Shown here one piece after another: positions 16,017 to 23,974 of a DNA stretch of 64,000 bases. The notes beneath the pieces are model-generated. The model was given only the letters and a program-made list of their open reading frames with translations, searched no databases and had not been told where the DNA came from. Both the position numbers and the translations under genes were made by a program. Position 1 is the stretch's first letter, and each line of letters opens with the position of its first letter. The DNA is from Clostridium aciditolerans (GTDB lineage Bacteria; Bacillota; Clostridia; Clostridiales; Clostridiaceae). Location of the stretch: assembly GCF_016316925.1 (NCBI RefSeq), contig NZ_JAEEGB010000005.1:62001-126000 (forward strand), written 5' to 3'.

Positions 16017-16205
16017 TTATTTTTTTAAATCTTCCTTTATTCTTTCCTCTGAATAACTTTCTCTCTCTATATTATTTAATCCTAAATTAACAGAACCATA
16101 AGCTAACATGCTATCTATCTGCTTATCTATTTCATATTGCTGTTTATTACGTCTATTTGTATGTCTTCCTAGTTCCATATCTATCTCTGTCTCTTTATCA
16201 ATCAT
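16017..16205 (-). CDS. Small highly charged hypothetical protein
   Basis: 62 residues, rich in Glu, Lys, Arg and Asn, with no membrane segment (IDKETEIDMELGRHTNRRNK). The ATG at 16205 follows GAGGT at suitable spacing, and the frame ends cleanly. I do not recognise the family. It may be a small cytosolic or spore-associated protein; that is a guess. It stands alone between a GNAT gene and a repeat element. Confidence 0.5.
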   Translation of the reverse strand: MIDKETEIDMELGRHTNRRNKQQYEIDKQIDSMLAYGSVNLGLNNIERESYSEERIKEDLKK

Positions 16206-16292
16206 AATAATACCTCACACCAAATTGCTATATTTAAATTTTCATATATAATTTGTCCTAATATATATCTAAAAATACATATGGCATAATTA

Positions 16293-16531
16293 ATATGAAA
16301 CTCCTTCTCCTATCGTCGAATGAGTACTCGCTGAGTAAGCGACTCACTCCAAATCAGAGATTTGAGTTCGCTGCTTAACCGATCATATCAAAATCAGCAC
16401 TCTGTGTAAGTGACTATCACCAAATCAACACGCTGTGTAAGCGATCATCTCAAAATCATAGATTTTGGATGCCTGCTTAAGATTTGGGATACCTACTTAA
16501 GATTTTGTATGCCTGCTTATAGGATTAATAA
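16293..16531 (+). repeat. Dispersed repeat, copy A
   Basis: A 240-base non-coding block beginning ATGAAACTCCTTCTCCTAT and built of short modules (GAGTAAGCGA, CTGTGTAAG, AAGATTTTGxATGCCTGCTT). Bases 16390-16427 are identical to 25411-25448 in copy C. It lies between a small ORF and the VOC gene. No ORF or transposase is seen; it resembles a clostridial intergenic repeat that folds into hairpins. Confidence 0.75.
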
Positions 16532-16544
16532 TAATTTTAAGTCT

Positions 16545-16949
16545 TTATATCGGTAAATCTCTTATTTCAATCTCTGTGCCTTCTGGTGCTTTAATTTTAA
16601 ATAAATATCCGTCTTCAACTTTATATACTACCTCTCCATTTTTAATCTTAAAGTTTGTATATCCTAATTTTTTTATCCTATCAAATTCTTCTTGAACATT
16701 ATCCACTAAAAAGCACATATGAACTATTCCTTCATTTAATGAACTCCAACTTTTTAATTTATCTCCCTTTTTACCAGTCTGTAATTCAATCATGAATGTT
16801 CCTAATCTTAACCATGTATTAAAATTTCTTTTATGAAAATTTGCGGTTTCTGTAACTAGTTCAAACCCTAAAATTTTAGTATAAAATTGGAGTGATTCTT
16901 CATATTTTTCCGTTTGAATACATACATGGTGCACCATTTTTATGCTCAT
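16545..16949 (-). CDS. VOC (glyoxalase/bleomycin-resistance fold) protein
   Basis: 134 residues in two beta-alpha-beta-beta-beta modules. The N-terminus KMVHHVCIQTEKYEESLQFY and later GIVHMCFLVDNVQEEFDRI provide the usual metal-site histidines, and EGTEIEIRDLP near the end provides a glutamate. It could be a lactoylglutathione-lyase-like or other dioxygenase or epimerase-type enzyme. The ATG at 16949 follows AGGAGATG. Substrate unknown. Confidence 0.85.
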   Translation of the reverse strand: MSIKMVHHVCIQTEKYEESLQFYTKILGFELVTETANFHKRNFNTWLRLGTFMIELQTGKKGDKLKSWSSLNEGIVHMCFLVDNVQEEFDRIKKLGYTNFKIKNGEVVYKVEDGYLFKIKAPEGTEIEIRDLPI

Positions 16950-16995
16950 AATTACATCTCCTTAAGTAACTTAATTACAAAATATTGTTTGGTAT

Positions 16996-17319
16996 TTATT
17001 TCTCATCCTTGTTAGGGCACACCTCATTTACATAATCCCAATATTCTCCTGGAGTTAAAGCTTTTGGTTCAGTAATCATTTCTGCTACTTTTGCAAGCTC
17101 TTTGATTTTGTTACGAAGCATCGGTTGTAAACAACTAGGCACATGGTCTTGATTAACTCTATGTAAAAGTACACATTCAAAACACTTTCCATGCCACTCA
17201 CACTTTATTTTAGGGCATGTACAATGCCTATTCTTTTCTGTTTTTATCATTTCTCTACATTCTTTTACCATTTCAAGATATTTTTCTTTTTTCTCTTGAC
17301 TGATCTCAACACATTCCAT
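16996..17319 (-). CDS. Cys-rich small protein, DUF6485-like
   Basis: 107 residues from the ATG at 17319, preceded by GGAGGT; the longer frame to 17340 would place that site inside the gene. The core CTCPKIKCEWHGKCFECVLL followed by HR and a later Pro-Ser-Cys gives a six-cysteine, histidine-containing pattern suggesting a zinc site. It resembles the clostridial DUF6485 family as I remember it. Function unknown. It is encoded next to, and in the same direction as, the VOC gene. Confidence 0.65.
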   Translation of the reverse strand: MECVEISQEKKEKYLEMVKECREMIKTEKNRHCTCPKIKCEWHGKCFECVLLHRVNQDHVPSCLQPMLRNKIKELAKVAEMITEPKALTPGEYWDYVNEVCPNKDEK

Positions 17320-17511
17320 AGAAGTTACCTCCAAGAACATTAATTTTGCATTGTCTTAATTTAGACAACAATTTGAATTATAACATAAAGCTACTATTGT
17401 TTAAACATCATAAATTTATGATTAATGTACCTTATAAGAAAGATACTAATTAAATATTATTTTACTACATTAGTTCCCCATCCATCATAAAATTTATTAT
17501 ACGAAACATTA

Positions 17512-17564
17512 TTGACATATATATCGAGAGGTGATATATTTACATATATCGATAGGCGATAGAT
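17512..17564 (+). promoter_or_regulatory. PadR promoter with two palindromic operators
   Basis: TTGACA (17512-17517) is followed after 17 bases by TATATT (17535-17540). A perfect palindrome ATATATC-N7-GATATAT at 17519-17539 covers the spacer and -10. A near-copy, ATATATC-N7-GATAGAT, lies at 17544-17564, exactly 25 bases further on. The layout suggests PadR autorepression. Confidence 0.7.
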
Positions 17565-17579
17565 TGGAGGTCGATAGAC

Positions 17580-17891
17580 TTGGATAGTAGTACACCTTTA
17601 ACAGAAGCTTTATTTTATATTTTATTGGCGGCACGAACACCAAACCACGGATATGGGATTATTCAGGATGTAAGTGAGATGACAGATGGAAGGGTCACAC
17701 TAGGACCTGGAACCTTATATGGCGCTATTAATTCAATGCTTACAAAAGGATGGATCAGTTTATATAGTGAGGATAAAGAATCAAGAAAGAAAAAAGAATA
17801 TCTGATTACAGATATAGGAAAGGAAGTATTTCAAAATGAAGTAAAAAGGTTGAAGGAGCTTGTAAAAAATGCGAAAATGATGAATGATTAG
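17580..17891 (+). CDS. PadR-family transcriptional regulator (TTG start)
   Basis: 103 residues. The PadR winged helix is clear (LTEALFYILLAARTPNHGYG, LGPGTLYGAINSMLTKGWI, KKKEYLITDIGKEVF). No ATG is available near the N-terminus; a TTG at 17580 follows GGAGG by nine bases and is the likely start. It lies 14 bases before a DUF2812 membrane-protein gene, a standard pairing in Firmicutes. It probably represses its own operon through the two palindromes at 17519-17564. Confidence 0.92.
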   Translation: MDSSTPLTEALFYILLAARTPNHGYGIIQDVSEMTDGRVTLGPGTLYGAINSMLTKGWISLYSEDKESRKKKEYLITDIGKEVFQNEVKRLKELVKNAKMMND

Positions 17892-17905
17892 GAGGATATG
17901 AATAT

Positions 17906-18421
17906 ATGTTAAAATTCAGATTATATTATGACAAAGACGCAGAAGAAGATTGGTTAAAAAAAATGTCTTTAAATGGATGGGCATTCAAAAAATTCTTCCT
18001 TGGATTTTATACTTTTGAACCATGTGAGCCTGGAGAATACAATTATCAGATAGATTTGCTTGATAATTGGAACGGTGATAAGGATAATTATTCATCTTTT
18101 ATGGAGGATGTAGGTGTAGAAGTTGTAGGCCAATGGTGGAGATGGGTATATTTGAAGAAAAAGACAGCAGACGGTCCCTTTGAAATGTATACAGATGTGG
18201 AATCAAAAATAGCTCAATACAACAGGATTAGGAATTTTTTCAAAGTGTTTTTCGCCATAGAAATAATTTGCTTCCTCATGGAATTGGTGGCAACAATTAA
18301 TACTGGTCACTATATTGGAGGAATATTTACAGTATTAATTGGGCTTATATCTTTGGCATTGTTAAGGATAGTATGGAAATGTAAATTGAAAATCGAGCAA
18401 TTTAAACGTAACGAAAAGTAG
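17906..18421 (+). CDS. DUF2812 membrane protein
   Basis: 171 residues. The N-terminal soluble DUF2812 region (LKFRLYYDKDAEEDWLKKM, GWAFKKFFLGFYTFEPCEPG) is followed by two hydrophobic helices near 113-135 and 138-158. These proteins occur next to PadR regulators; their activity is unknown, and a membrane-stress or efflux-related role is often supposed. ATG 17906 follows AGGAGG. It is cotranscribed with the PadR gene. Confidence 0.85.
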   Translation: MLKFRLYYDKDAEEDWLKKMSLNGWAFKKFFLGFYTFEPCEPGEYNYQIDLLDNWNGDKDNYSSFMEDVGVEVVGQWWRWVYLKKKTADGPFEMYTDVESKIAQYNRIRNFFKVFFAIEIICFLMELVATINTGHYIGGIFTVLIGLISLALLRIVWKCKLKIEQFKRNEK

Positions 18422-18459
18422 TCGGTAATCCGTATATTTACGTGTAAAAGAATCAGAGC

Positions 18460-18567
18460 TTAAAGCAGTGGACTTTGGCAGATGTGAGCTCGGTCTCCAT
18501 CTGCAATTTTCATTACATTATGAATCCTTTTTTGCATATCACTTTGACAATATGGACATTTAATCAT
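18460..18567 (-). pseudogene. Fragment of a CPYC zinc-ribbon protein
   Basis: A 35-codon minus-strand frame begins with Met-Ile-Lys-CPYCQSDMQK, the first knuckle of a small zinc-ribbon family (DUF6487-like), then loses similarity and ends after one further Cys. The second CxxC is missing and no ribosome site is evident, so I read it as a decayed gene. An inverted repeat GCAGATG/CATCTGC (about 18478-18508) overlaps its end and may terminate the DUF2812 transcript. Confidence 0.45.
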
Positions 18568-18716
18568 TTCTTTTATAGCTTCATCCTATAACACCAACAA
18601 TTTATTATCATTATAATACTCTATAATACTCTCCTCAAAATAAATTAAGCCAGAACTTTAATTCGCAAGAACTAAAATTATAACTTAACTATTACATCTT
18701 AAAATATTTCTATCAA

Positions 18717-18971
18717 TCATTTAGAAGTATTATAAAACTCTTTTAGCTCGGCTTTCACTTCTTCTGAAAGATTATGCCATCGGATTCCCTCTACTGCGCC
18801 TTCCAAAGCATATAACCTATTTATGCACGCCGAGTCATCAATACTTCTTATTCTCAACCAAGCTTGCTTACTTCCAATCTCAATTAATTGTTTTATTGTT
18901 TCTATTCCAACTTCATTTAATTGTTGTTCAACTGTTTTCCCAATATTAGGCAAGGTAGACAACTCTCCCAT
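18717..18971 (-). CDS. TfoX C-terminal-domain protein
   Basis: 84 residues from the ATG at 18971, which follows GGAGG; the frame extends to 19007 without a site. It matches the helical C-terminal domain of TfoX/Sxy: LSTLPNIGKTVEQQLNEVGI is a helix-hairpin-helix-like opening and LYALEGAVEGIRWHNLS the typical close. As a stand-alone domain it is common in Firmicutes; its function is unknown, and a competence role is not implied. Confidence 0.85.
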   Translation of the reverse strand: MGELSTLPNIGKTVEQQLNEVGIETIKQLIEIGSKQAWLRIRSIDDSACINRLYALEGAVEGIRWHNLSEEVKAELKEFYNTSK

Positions 18972-19019
18972 AATATCATTCCTCCATCTATTTACATCTC
19001 CATACAATTATATACTCCA

Positions 19020-19346
19020 TTATATTATATCTTTATTTTTTTTACCCCATTTGCACATTTCATTAATTATAGGAACTAGCGAGAGACCTTTTTCAGATAA
19101 AGAATACTCTACTTTGGGAGGGATCTGAGGATACTCTTTACGTGTAACAATCCCATCATTCTCTAATTCTCTGAGTTGGCCACTTAACATCTTATGAGTA
19201 ATGTAAGGTATATTTCGTTTTAGTTCGCCGTACCGTAATTTAGCTTCACAAGCCAATTCATAGATTATTTTCATTTTCCATTTACCACTAATAATAGCAA
19301 GGGTATATTCAAAAGGGGCTTGTTTACTACGACATAATGTATTCAT
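19020..19346 (-). CDS. HxlR-family transcriptional regulator
   Basis: 108 residues with the HxlR core (ISGKWKMKIIYELACEAKL, RYGELKRNIPYITHKMLSGQ, EYPQIPPKVEYSLSEKG). Two cysteines, Cys5 and Cys27, plus one near the end (MCKWGKK) may sense redox stress. The ATG at 19346 follows AGGAGAG. It is divergent from an Old-Yellow-Enzyme-type gene at 19485; an 8-bp palindrome in the gap is a likely operator. Confidence 0.92.
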   Translation of the reverse strand: MNTLCRSKQAPFEYTLAIISGKWKMKIIYELACEAKLRYGELKRNIPYITHKMLSGQLRELENDGIVTRKEYPQIPPKVEYSLSEKGLSLVPIINEMCKWGKKNKDII

Positions 19347-19369
19347 CTAAGTTACACTCTCCTAACGGT

Positions 19370-19396
19370 AAGTATGCTACAAAAAAGTGCATACTT
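19370..19396. promoter_or_regulatory. Candidate HxlR operator
   Basis: AAGTATGC (19370-19377) and GCATACTT (19389-19396) form a perfect inverted repeat with an 11-base spacer. It lies between the divergent HxlR and flavin-oxidoreductase genes, 24 bases from the HxlR start. Confidence 0.55.
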
Positions 19397-19484
19397 TCTT
19401 TTTGCTTCAAAGTTATTATAATAAAAAATATAAAGAAAATAAATACCAAATATTACACATAAATTTATAGGGGGATAAATCATA

Positions 19485-20492
19485 ATGGAAATTTTAAATC
19501 CAATTAAAATTAAAAACATCCAATTTAAAAATAAGGTAGTTATGGCTCCTATGGTTCCTTTTGGGTTGCAGAGTAAAGACGGGATTATGGGAGAAGAAAT
19601 GCTGCAGCATTATTTAAAAAGGGCAGATACCGGAATTGGACTTATTATTTCTCAGTCCCTTTCAATAGCAGCTAGAAAAACGTTAGATGGTAGAGCAGGT
19701 GCATATTCAGATTCACATATAGATTATCTAAGCACAATAGCAAAAGTTTGTCATGATAATGGCACAAAATTTTTTGCACAGCTTGCCTATCCTAGCATTG
19801 GTTATCAAAATGGCGATACTATTAATAACCTAACAGAAGAAGATATTTTAGAAATACAAAATGAATTTATTAATGCAGCTAAAATCTGTAAAAAAGCTGG
19901 TTGTGATGGTATTGAACTACATGGTGCACATGGTTTTTTCCTCAATATGCTTACATCTCCCCTTTCAAACAGGCGTAAAGATCAGTATGGTGGAGATATA
20001 AATGGAAGATTATTTTTAGTTAAAAAAATCGTTGAGGGAATAAAAGAATTTGCCGACGATAACTTTATCATCTCTTATCGGTTGGGATGGAGTGATTGTT
20101 TAAACACCGATATCCAAACTGCTCAGGCTTTAGAAAATTTAGGTATAGAAATGCTGCATATTTCTTCTGGAATTCCTAGTGATAGGAATCTTGAAATTCC
20201 TAAAGATTTTCAGTTTAATGAAATCGTCTATACTGGTTGTCAAATTAAAAAAAATGTAAATATCCCTGTTACCGTTGTAAATGATATAGAAACATTAAAT
20301 AGAGGTAATTACTTAATTGAAAACAAGTTGTGCGATTTTGTAGCCTATGGAAAACCATTTCTCGCAGACTCAAATTTTATGCTAAAGTCTATAGAGAACC
20401 CAGATTATAAGTCCTGCCTTGTATGTAAAAAATGCCAGTGGTTTATAGATGGCGAGAAATGTCCAGTACAAATTAAAACAAAAGTACGTTAA
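19485..20492 (+). CDS. Old Yellow Enzyme-family NADH:flavin oxidoreductase
   Basis: 335 residues, a single TIM-barrel OYE domain. Visible motifs are NKVVMAPMVPFG at the N-terminus, GCDGIELHGAHGFFLNMLTS with the catalytic/FMN histidine pair, SNRRKDQYGGDINGR, and a Cys-rich tail (SCLVCKKCQWFIDGEKC) that recalls the 4Fe-4S ligands of 2,4-dienoyl-CoA reductases but has altered spacing. The C-terminal NAD-binding half of the larger enzymes is absent. It likely reduces an activated alkene. It is divergent from an HxlR gene, so probably induced by electrophiles. ATG follows GGGGGATAAATCATA. Confidence 0.9.
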   Translation: MEILNPIKIKNIQFKNKVVMAPMVPFGLQSKDGIMGEEMLQHYLKRADTGIGLIISQSLSIAARKTLDGRAGAYSDSHIDYLSTIAKVCHDNGTKFFAQLAYPSIGYQNGDTINNLTEEDILEIQNEFINAAKICKKAGCDGIELHGAHGFFLNMLTSPLSNRRKDQYGGDINGRLFLVKKIVEGIKEFADDNFIISYRLGWSDCLNTDIQTAQALENLGIEMLHISSGIPSDRNLEIPKDFQFNEIVYTGCQIKKNVNIPVTVVNDIETLNRGNYLIENKLCDFVAYGKPFLADSNFMLKSIENPDYKSCLVCKKCQWFIDGEKCPVQIKTKVR

Positions 20493-20507
20493 GAATCATC
20501 AAGTGAT

Positions 20508-20564
20508 TCTAAGGTTCAGATGGAGTTTGCTTATAAGGATGACTTTCTCAATCTGAACCTTAGA
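20508..20564 (+). terminator. Terminator-like hairpin after the OYE gene
   Basis: A 14-bp perfect inverted repeat (20508-20521 with 20551-20564) with a 29-base loop begins 16 bases after the stop. There is no T tract, so termination is uncertain. Confidence 0.45.
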
Positions 20565-20570
20565 AGAACT

Positions 20571-20676
20571 TATCCAGGCGCGTAGCAGTGCTTATCCCCC
20601 AGTTAAGCAGAGAGCCTAAATCTGTGATTTAGTGCGAATCGCTTACTCCTTCGACAATAGGAGAAGGAGTTTCATG
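20571..20676 (-). repeat. Dispersed repeat, copy B (inverted, shorter)
   Basis: Reverse-complemented, it starts with ATGAAACTCCTTCTCCTAT as in copy A, followed by GTCGA, GAGTAAGCGA and a CTCTGCTTAAC module. It is shorter and more diverged than copies A and C. It fills most of the gap between the OYE gene and the next flavoprotein gene. Confidence 0.65.
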
Positions 20677-20763
20677 CAAAGATGGAGGTGTTAGCAATGG
20701 TAGCGATCGGATAAAACAATTTATTCCAGTTTTAGTAAAATAGCAAACATGGAGGTATAATTA

Positions 20764-21417
20764 ATGAAAGTATTAGCAATTAACGGAAGTCCTAGAAAAG
20801 ATAAAAATACTGCTACTCTTCTAAATAAAGCACTTGAAGGTGCAGCTTCACAATGCGCTGAAACAGAACTTATCCATCTTTGCGAACAAAACTATAAGGG
20901 TTGTGTAAGTTGTTTTGCTTGCAAAATGAAAAATGGTAAAAGTTATGGCAAGTGTGCTTTAAAGGATGATTTAACACCTATACTTGAAAAGGCTGCAAAA
21001 GCTGATGCCATTATTCTAGGCTCTCCAATATATTTTGCTTCAGTTACTGGAGCTATGAGATCTTTTTTAGAAAGGTTCATGTTTCAATATTTAGTTTATG
21101 ATGCTGATTATTCAAGCCTTTTCGGTAAAAAAATATCAACTGGATTCATCTATACTATGAATGTTACTAATGAACGAATGAAAGGTATAGGATATGAGCA
21201 AAGTTTTAAATCCTCGGAAATGGTCATGAAAAACCTCTTTGGTTCTTCTGAATCATTAATTGTAAACGACACATATCAATTCGATGATTATTCAAAATAT
21301 GTTGTTACATTATTCGATGAGAAGGAAAAATCAAAAGTTAGAGATGAGCAATTCCCTAAAGACTGTCAAAAGGCTTTTGATATGGGAGTAAGATTTGCTA
21401 AACAGACTAGTATATAA
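20764..21417 (+). CDS. Flavodoxin-fold iron-sulfur flavoprotein or NADPH-FMN reductase
   Basis: 217 residues. NGSPRKDKNTATLLNKAL is the FMN loop, CEQNYKGCVSCFACKMKNG provides cysteines (about 41-57) plus another at position 64, and LGSPIYFASVTGAMRSFLER is the second flavin loop. The Cys pattern resembles the compact motif of archaeal and clostridial iron-sulfur flavoproteins but I cannot confirm a cluster. The ATG follows GGAGG. The nitroreductase gene 43 bases downstream is in the same direction, suggesting a reductive detoxification unit with the OYE enzyme. Confidence 0.85.
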   Translation: MKVLAINGSPRKDKNTATLLNKALEGAASQCAETELIHLCEQNYKGCVSCFACKMKNGKSYGKCALKDDLTPILEKAAKADAIILGSPIYFASVTGAMRSFLERFMFQYLVYDADYSSLFGKKISTGFIYTMNVTNERMKGIGYEQSFKSSEMVMKNLFGSSESLIVNDTYQFDDYSKYVVTLFDEKEKSKVRDEQFPKDCQKAFDMGVRFAKQTSI

Positions 21418-21460
21418 AATCTACTATATTACAAGTAGCATATAAAAGGGAGGTATTTAT

Positions 21461-21979
21461 ATGAATTTTATAGAATTAGCAAAGGAAAGATATTCTTTAA
21501 GAAGTTTTGATACTAGAAAGGTTGAAAAAGATAAATTAGATTTAATTTTGAAAGCTGGACAATTAGCTCCTACTGCTGTAAATTATCAACCTCAAAGAAT
21601 CTTAATAATTGAAAGTGATGAGGCACTTGCTAAACTGAAAGATTGTACAGTTTATCACTTTAATGCACCTATGGCTTTACTCATATGTGCTAACAAAGAT
21701 GAAGCATGGAAGCGTAGCTATGATGGAAAAGTCCATACTGATATTGATGGAAGTATTGTTGCTACACATATGATGCTGCAAGCTACTGAACTTGGATTGG
21801 GTACAACATGGGTTGGTCATTTTGATCCAATTGCTGTTCGTAACGCTTTTAATATACCATCAAATCTTGAGCCAGTATGTATTTTCCCAATAGGCTATCC
21901 AAGTAAAGATGCAAAACCTCATCCTAATCATACAAAAAGGAAAGATATTTTAGAAACTGTTTCCTATAACCATTTTTAA
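21461..21979 (+). CDS. Nitroreductase-family protein
   Basis: 172 residues. The N-terminal ELAKERYSLRSFDTRKV is the FMN-binding opening of the nitroreductase family. GQLAPTAVNYQPQRILII and ATELGLGTTWVGHFDP form the flavin and dimer surfaces. It is shorter than classical NfsA/B (about 220) and belongs to the small clostridial group. It likely reduces nitro compounds, quinones or flavins with NAD(P)H. ATG follows GGGAGG. Confidence 0.9.
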   Translation: MNFIELAKERYSLRSFDTRKVEKDKLDLILKAGQLAPTAVNYQPQRILIIESDEALAKLKDCTVYHFNAPMALLICANKDEAWKRSYDGKVHTDIDGSIVATHMMLQATELGLGTTWVGHFDPIAVRNAFNIPSNLEPVCIFPIGYPSKDAKPHPNHTKRKDILETVSYNHF

Positions 21980-21989
21980 TTAATTAATA

Positions 21990-22016
21990 AAACCAGTGCT
22001 ATTTAAGTACTGGTTT
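21990..22016. terminator. Bidirectional terminator
   Basis: An 8-bp stem (21990-21997 with 22009-22016) lies between convergent genes ending at 21979 and 22051. T-rich sequence follows on both sides, though weakly. Confidence 0.65.
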
Positions 22017-22050
22017 ATCTTATATTCATAATATTATTGAAGGCTTATTT

Positions 22051-22491
22051 CTATAATTCTTTTTTCATATGCAATATTGGATAAGGTCTTCCATCATCAT
22101 CTGTTGGAGATTCAGATACTACTTTAAATCCTTTGTGTAAATAAAATTCTTTTGCCTTTGGATTGTCCTTATTTACATCCAGCGATAAAAATGAGTACTT
22201 TTCCATCATATAATCAAATAAACTGCTGCCAATTCCCCTTCCAATGGAGTCTGGATGTAAAAACAACATATTTAAATTGTTGTCTTTAACATTTGCGAAC
22301 CCCAATATACTTTTTAGCTCTGTATCATAAGCTACTTCGATTACAACTTTATCTAGATAATCTCTCAATTGTAGTTTCAGTTCATCAAAATCTTGTTCTT
22401 TCAAAAAATCGTGTGTAGCTTTTACTGATTCTTTCCATACTTCAAAAACTTCATCTATTTCATTTCTATTTGCTATTCTGTACTCTATCAT
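22051..22491 (-). CDS. GNAT-family N-acetyltransferase
   Basis: 146 residues of a minimal GNAT fold: N-terminal IEYRIANRNEIDEVFEVWKE, central LNMLFLHPDSIGRGIGSSLFDYM with the acetyl-CoA loop (GRGIGSS), and VNKDNPKAKEFYLHKGFKVV near the end. It resembles the YjaB/PhnO-like small acetyltransferases. The ATG at 22491 follows AAGGAG. Substrate unknown. Confidence 0.88.
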   Translation of the reverse strand: MIEYRIANRNEIDEVFEVWKESVKATHDFLKEQDFDELKLQLRDYLDKVVIEVAYDTELKSILGFANVKDNNLNMLFLHPDSIGRGIGSSLFDYMMEKYSFLSLDVNKDNPKAKEFYLHKGFKVVSESPTDDDGRPYPILHMKKEL

Positions 22492-22651
22492 GTTAAATTC
22501 TCCTTTTTCCTTATTATAATATCACCTCCCTCTCAAAATAATCAGAAATTACTTTTCGTGTTTTAAACCACTCTATTGAAAAGGTCATTGTCCACACCTC
22601 TCATTCATACCCTTATTAAGTTATTTTAACATAAAAACATTTTATAGTTTT

Positions 22652-23938
22652 TTAATAATCTAAATTTTCAATTCTAATTACATTCTCAATTTTATTTACT
22701 TCTTCTAATTTCTTTATATTTTCTAAGGACTTATTAACATTACCCTCGAAAGTTTCGTGAGTAACAATAACTATATATACAAACTCTCCTTTTTTAGGCT
22801 TTTGTATAAAGGATAAAATACTTACTTCATTTTTACCAAGAATAGTAGCTATTTTTCCTAGAACACCTGGAAGATCCTTTACTGAAATTCTTAGATAATA
22901 TTGAGATTTAAAGCTTTCTACAGGAACTACTTCTTTATCCGCGTAATTTCTGATTAGAACATTTGACCCTTCAGTATCATTTCTCAAAACTGATATAATA
23001 TCTCCAACTACAGCACTTCCTGTAGGCAGTTCTCCTGCCCCTCTTCCATAAAGCATCAAGTCCCCCACAGCATCTCCTTTAATGAAAATAGCATTAAAGG
23101 AATCATTAACATTTGCTAAAGGATGAATAGCTGGAAGCATTGTAGGATGAACTCTAAGCTCCAACTTACCCTTTACTTCCTTAACTATTGCCAGAAGTTT
23201 TATAACATATCCAAGTTCTTTACCATATTCAATATCAATAGCCTTTATTTTAGTTATTCCCTCTGCATATATATCATTTACGTCTACTTCTGTTTCAAAT
23301 GCTAGTGTAGATAAAATAGCTAATTTATAAACAGCATCATAACCTTCTACATCAGAAGTTGGGTCTGCTTCAGCATATCCCTTTTTCTGTGCTTCTTTTA
23401 GTGCTTCTTCAAAACTCATATTTTCTAAAGTCATTTTAGTCAGTATATAGTTTGTAGTTCCATTTATTATACCAACCACCTCTTGAATTTTGTTTGCAGT
23501 TAAGCTTTCATTTATACCATTAATTATGGGAATTCCACCAGCTACACTGGCTTCAAAGTTTACAACAACTTCATTTTTCTCTGCTTCTTTAAAAATTTGC
23601 TGACCATTAGTTGCAATAAGCATTTTATTAGCTGTTACCACATGCATCTTTCTTCTTATAGCATTTAGAACATAATCTTTTGCAGGCTCTATTCCTCCCA
23701 TAACCTCTACCACAATTTTAACACTATCGTCATTAAATATCTCATCTGCATTTGTAGTTAGAAGTTCTTCTGGAACATCTATAGTTCTCTTTTTATTTAT
23801 ATCTCTAACTAATATCTTTGCTATCTCAATATCATAGCCTGATCTTTTCATTATGGCTTCTCTATTAGAATTTAATATATTCCAAACACCCTTACCTACA
23901 TTTCCTAAACCTAATAACGCTATTCTAACCTTTTTCAT
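22652..23938 (-). CDS. hom: Homoserine dehydrogenase
   Basis: 428 residues. The NAD(P) loop LLGLGNVGKGV lies at the N-terminus, ASVAGGIPIINGINESLTAN is the catalytic-domain entry, and GTTNYILTKM is the signature. The C-terminal ACT domain from about residue 350 (YYLRISVKDLPGVLGKIATI) mediates feedback inhibition, usually by threonine. It reduces aspartate semialdehyde to homoserine. It is the last gene of the thrC-thrB-lysC-hom cluster, 36 bases after lysC. Confidence 0.97.
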   Translation of the reverse strand: MKKVRIALLGLGNVGKGVWNILNSNREAIMKRSGYDIEIAKILVRDINKKRTIDVPEELLTTNADEIFNDDSVKIVVEVMGGIEPAKDYVLNAIRRKMHVVTANKMLIATNGQQIFKEAEKNEVVVNFEASVAGGIPIINGINESLTANKIQEVVGIINGTTNYILTKMTLENMSFEEALKEAQKKGYAEADPTSDVEGYDAVYKLAILSTLAFETEVDVNDIYAEGITKIKAIDIEYGKELGYVIKLLAIVKEVKGKLELRVHPTMLPAIHPLANVNDSFNAIFIKGDAVGDLMLYGRGAGELPTGSAVVGDIISVLRNDTEGSNVLIRNYADKEVVPVESFKSQYYLRISVKDLPGVLGKIATILGKNEVSILSFIQKPKKGEFVYIVIVTHETFEGNVNKSLENIKKLEEVNKIENVIRIENLDY

Positions 23939-23974
23939 AACTTTGCCCCCTCTTTCTAGCTATAAGCTACCGAA

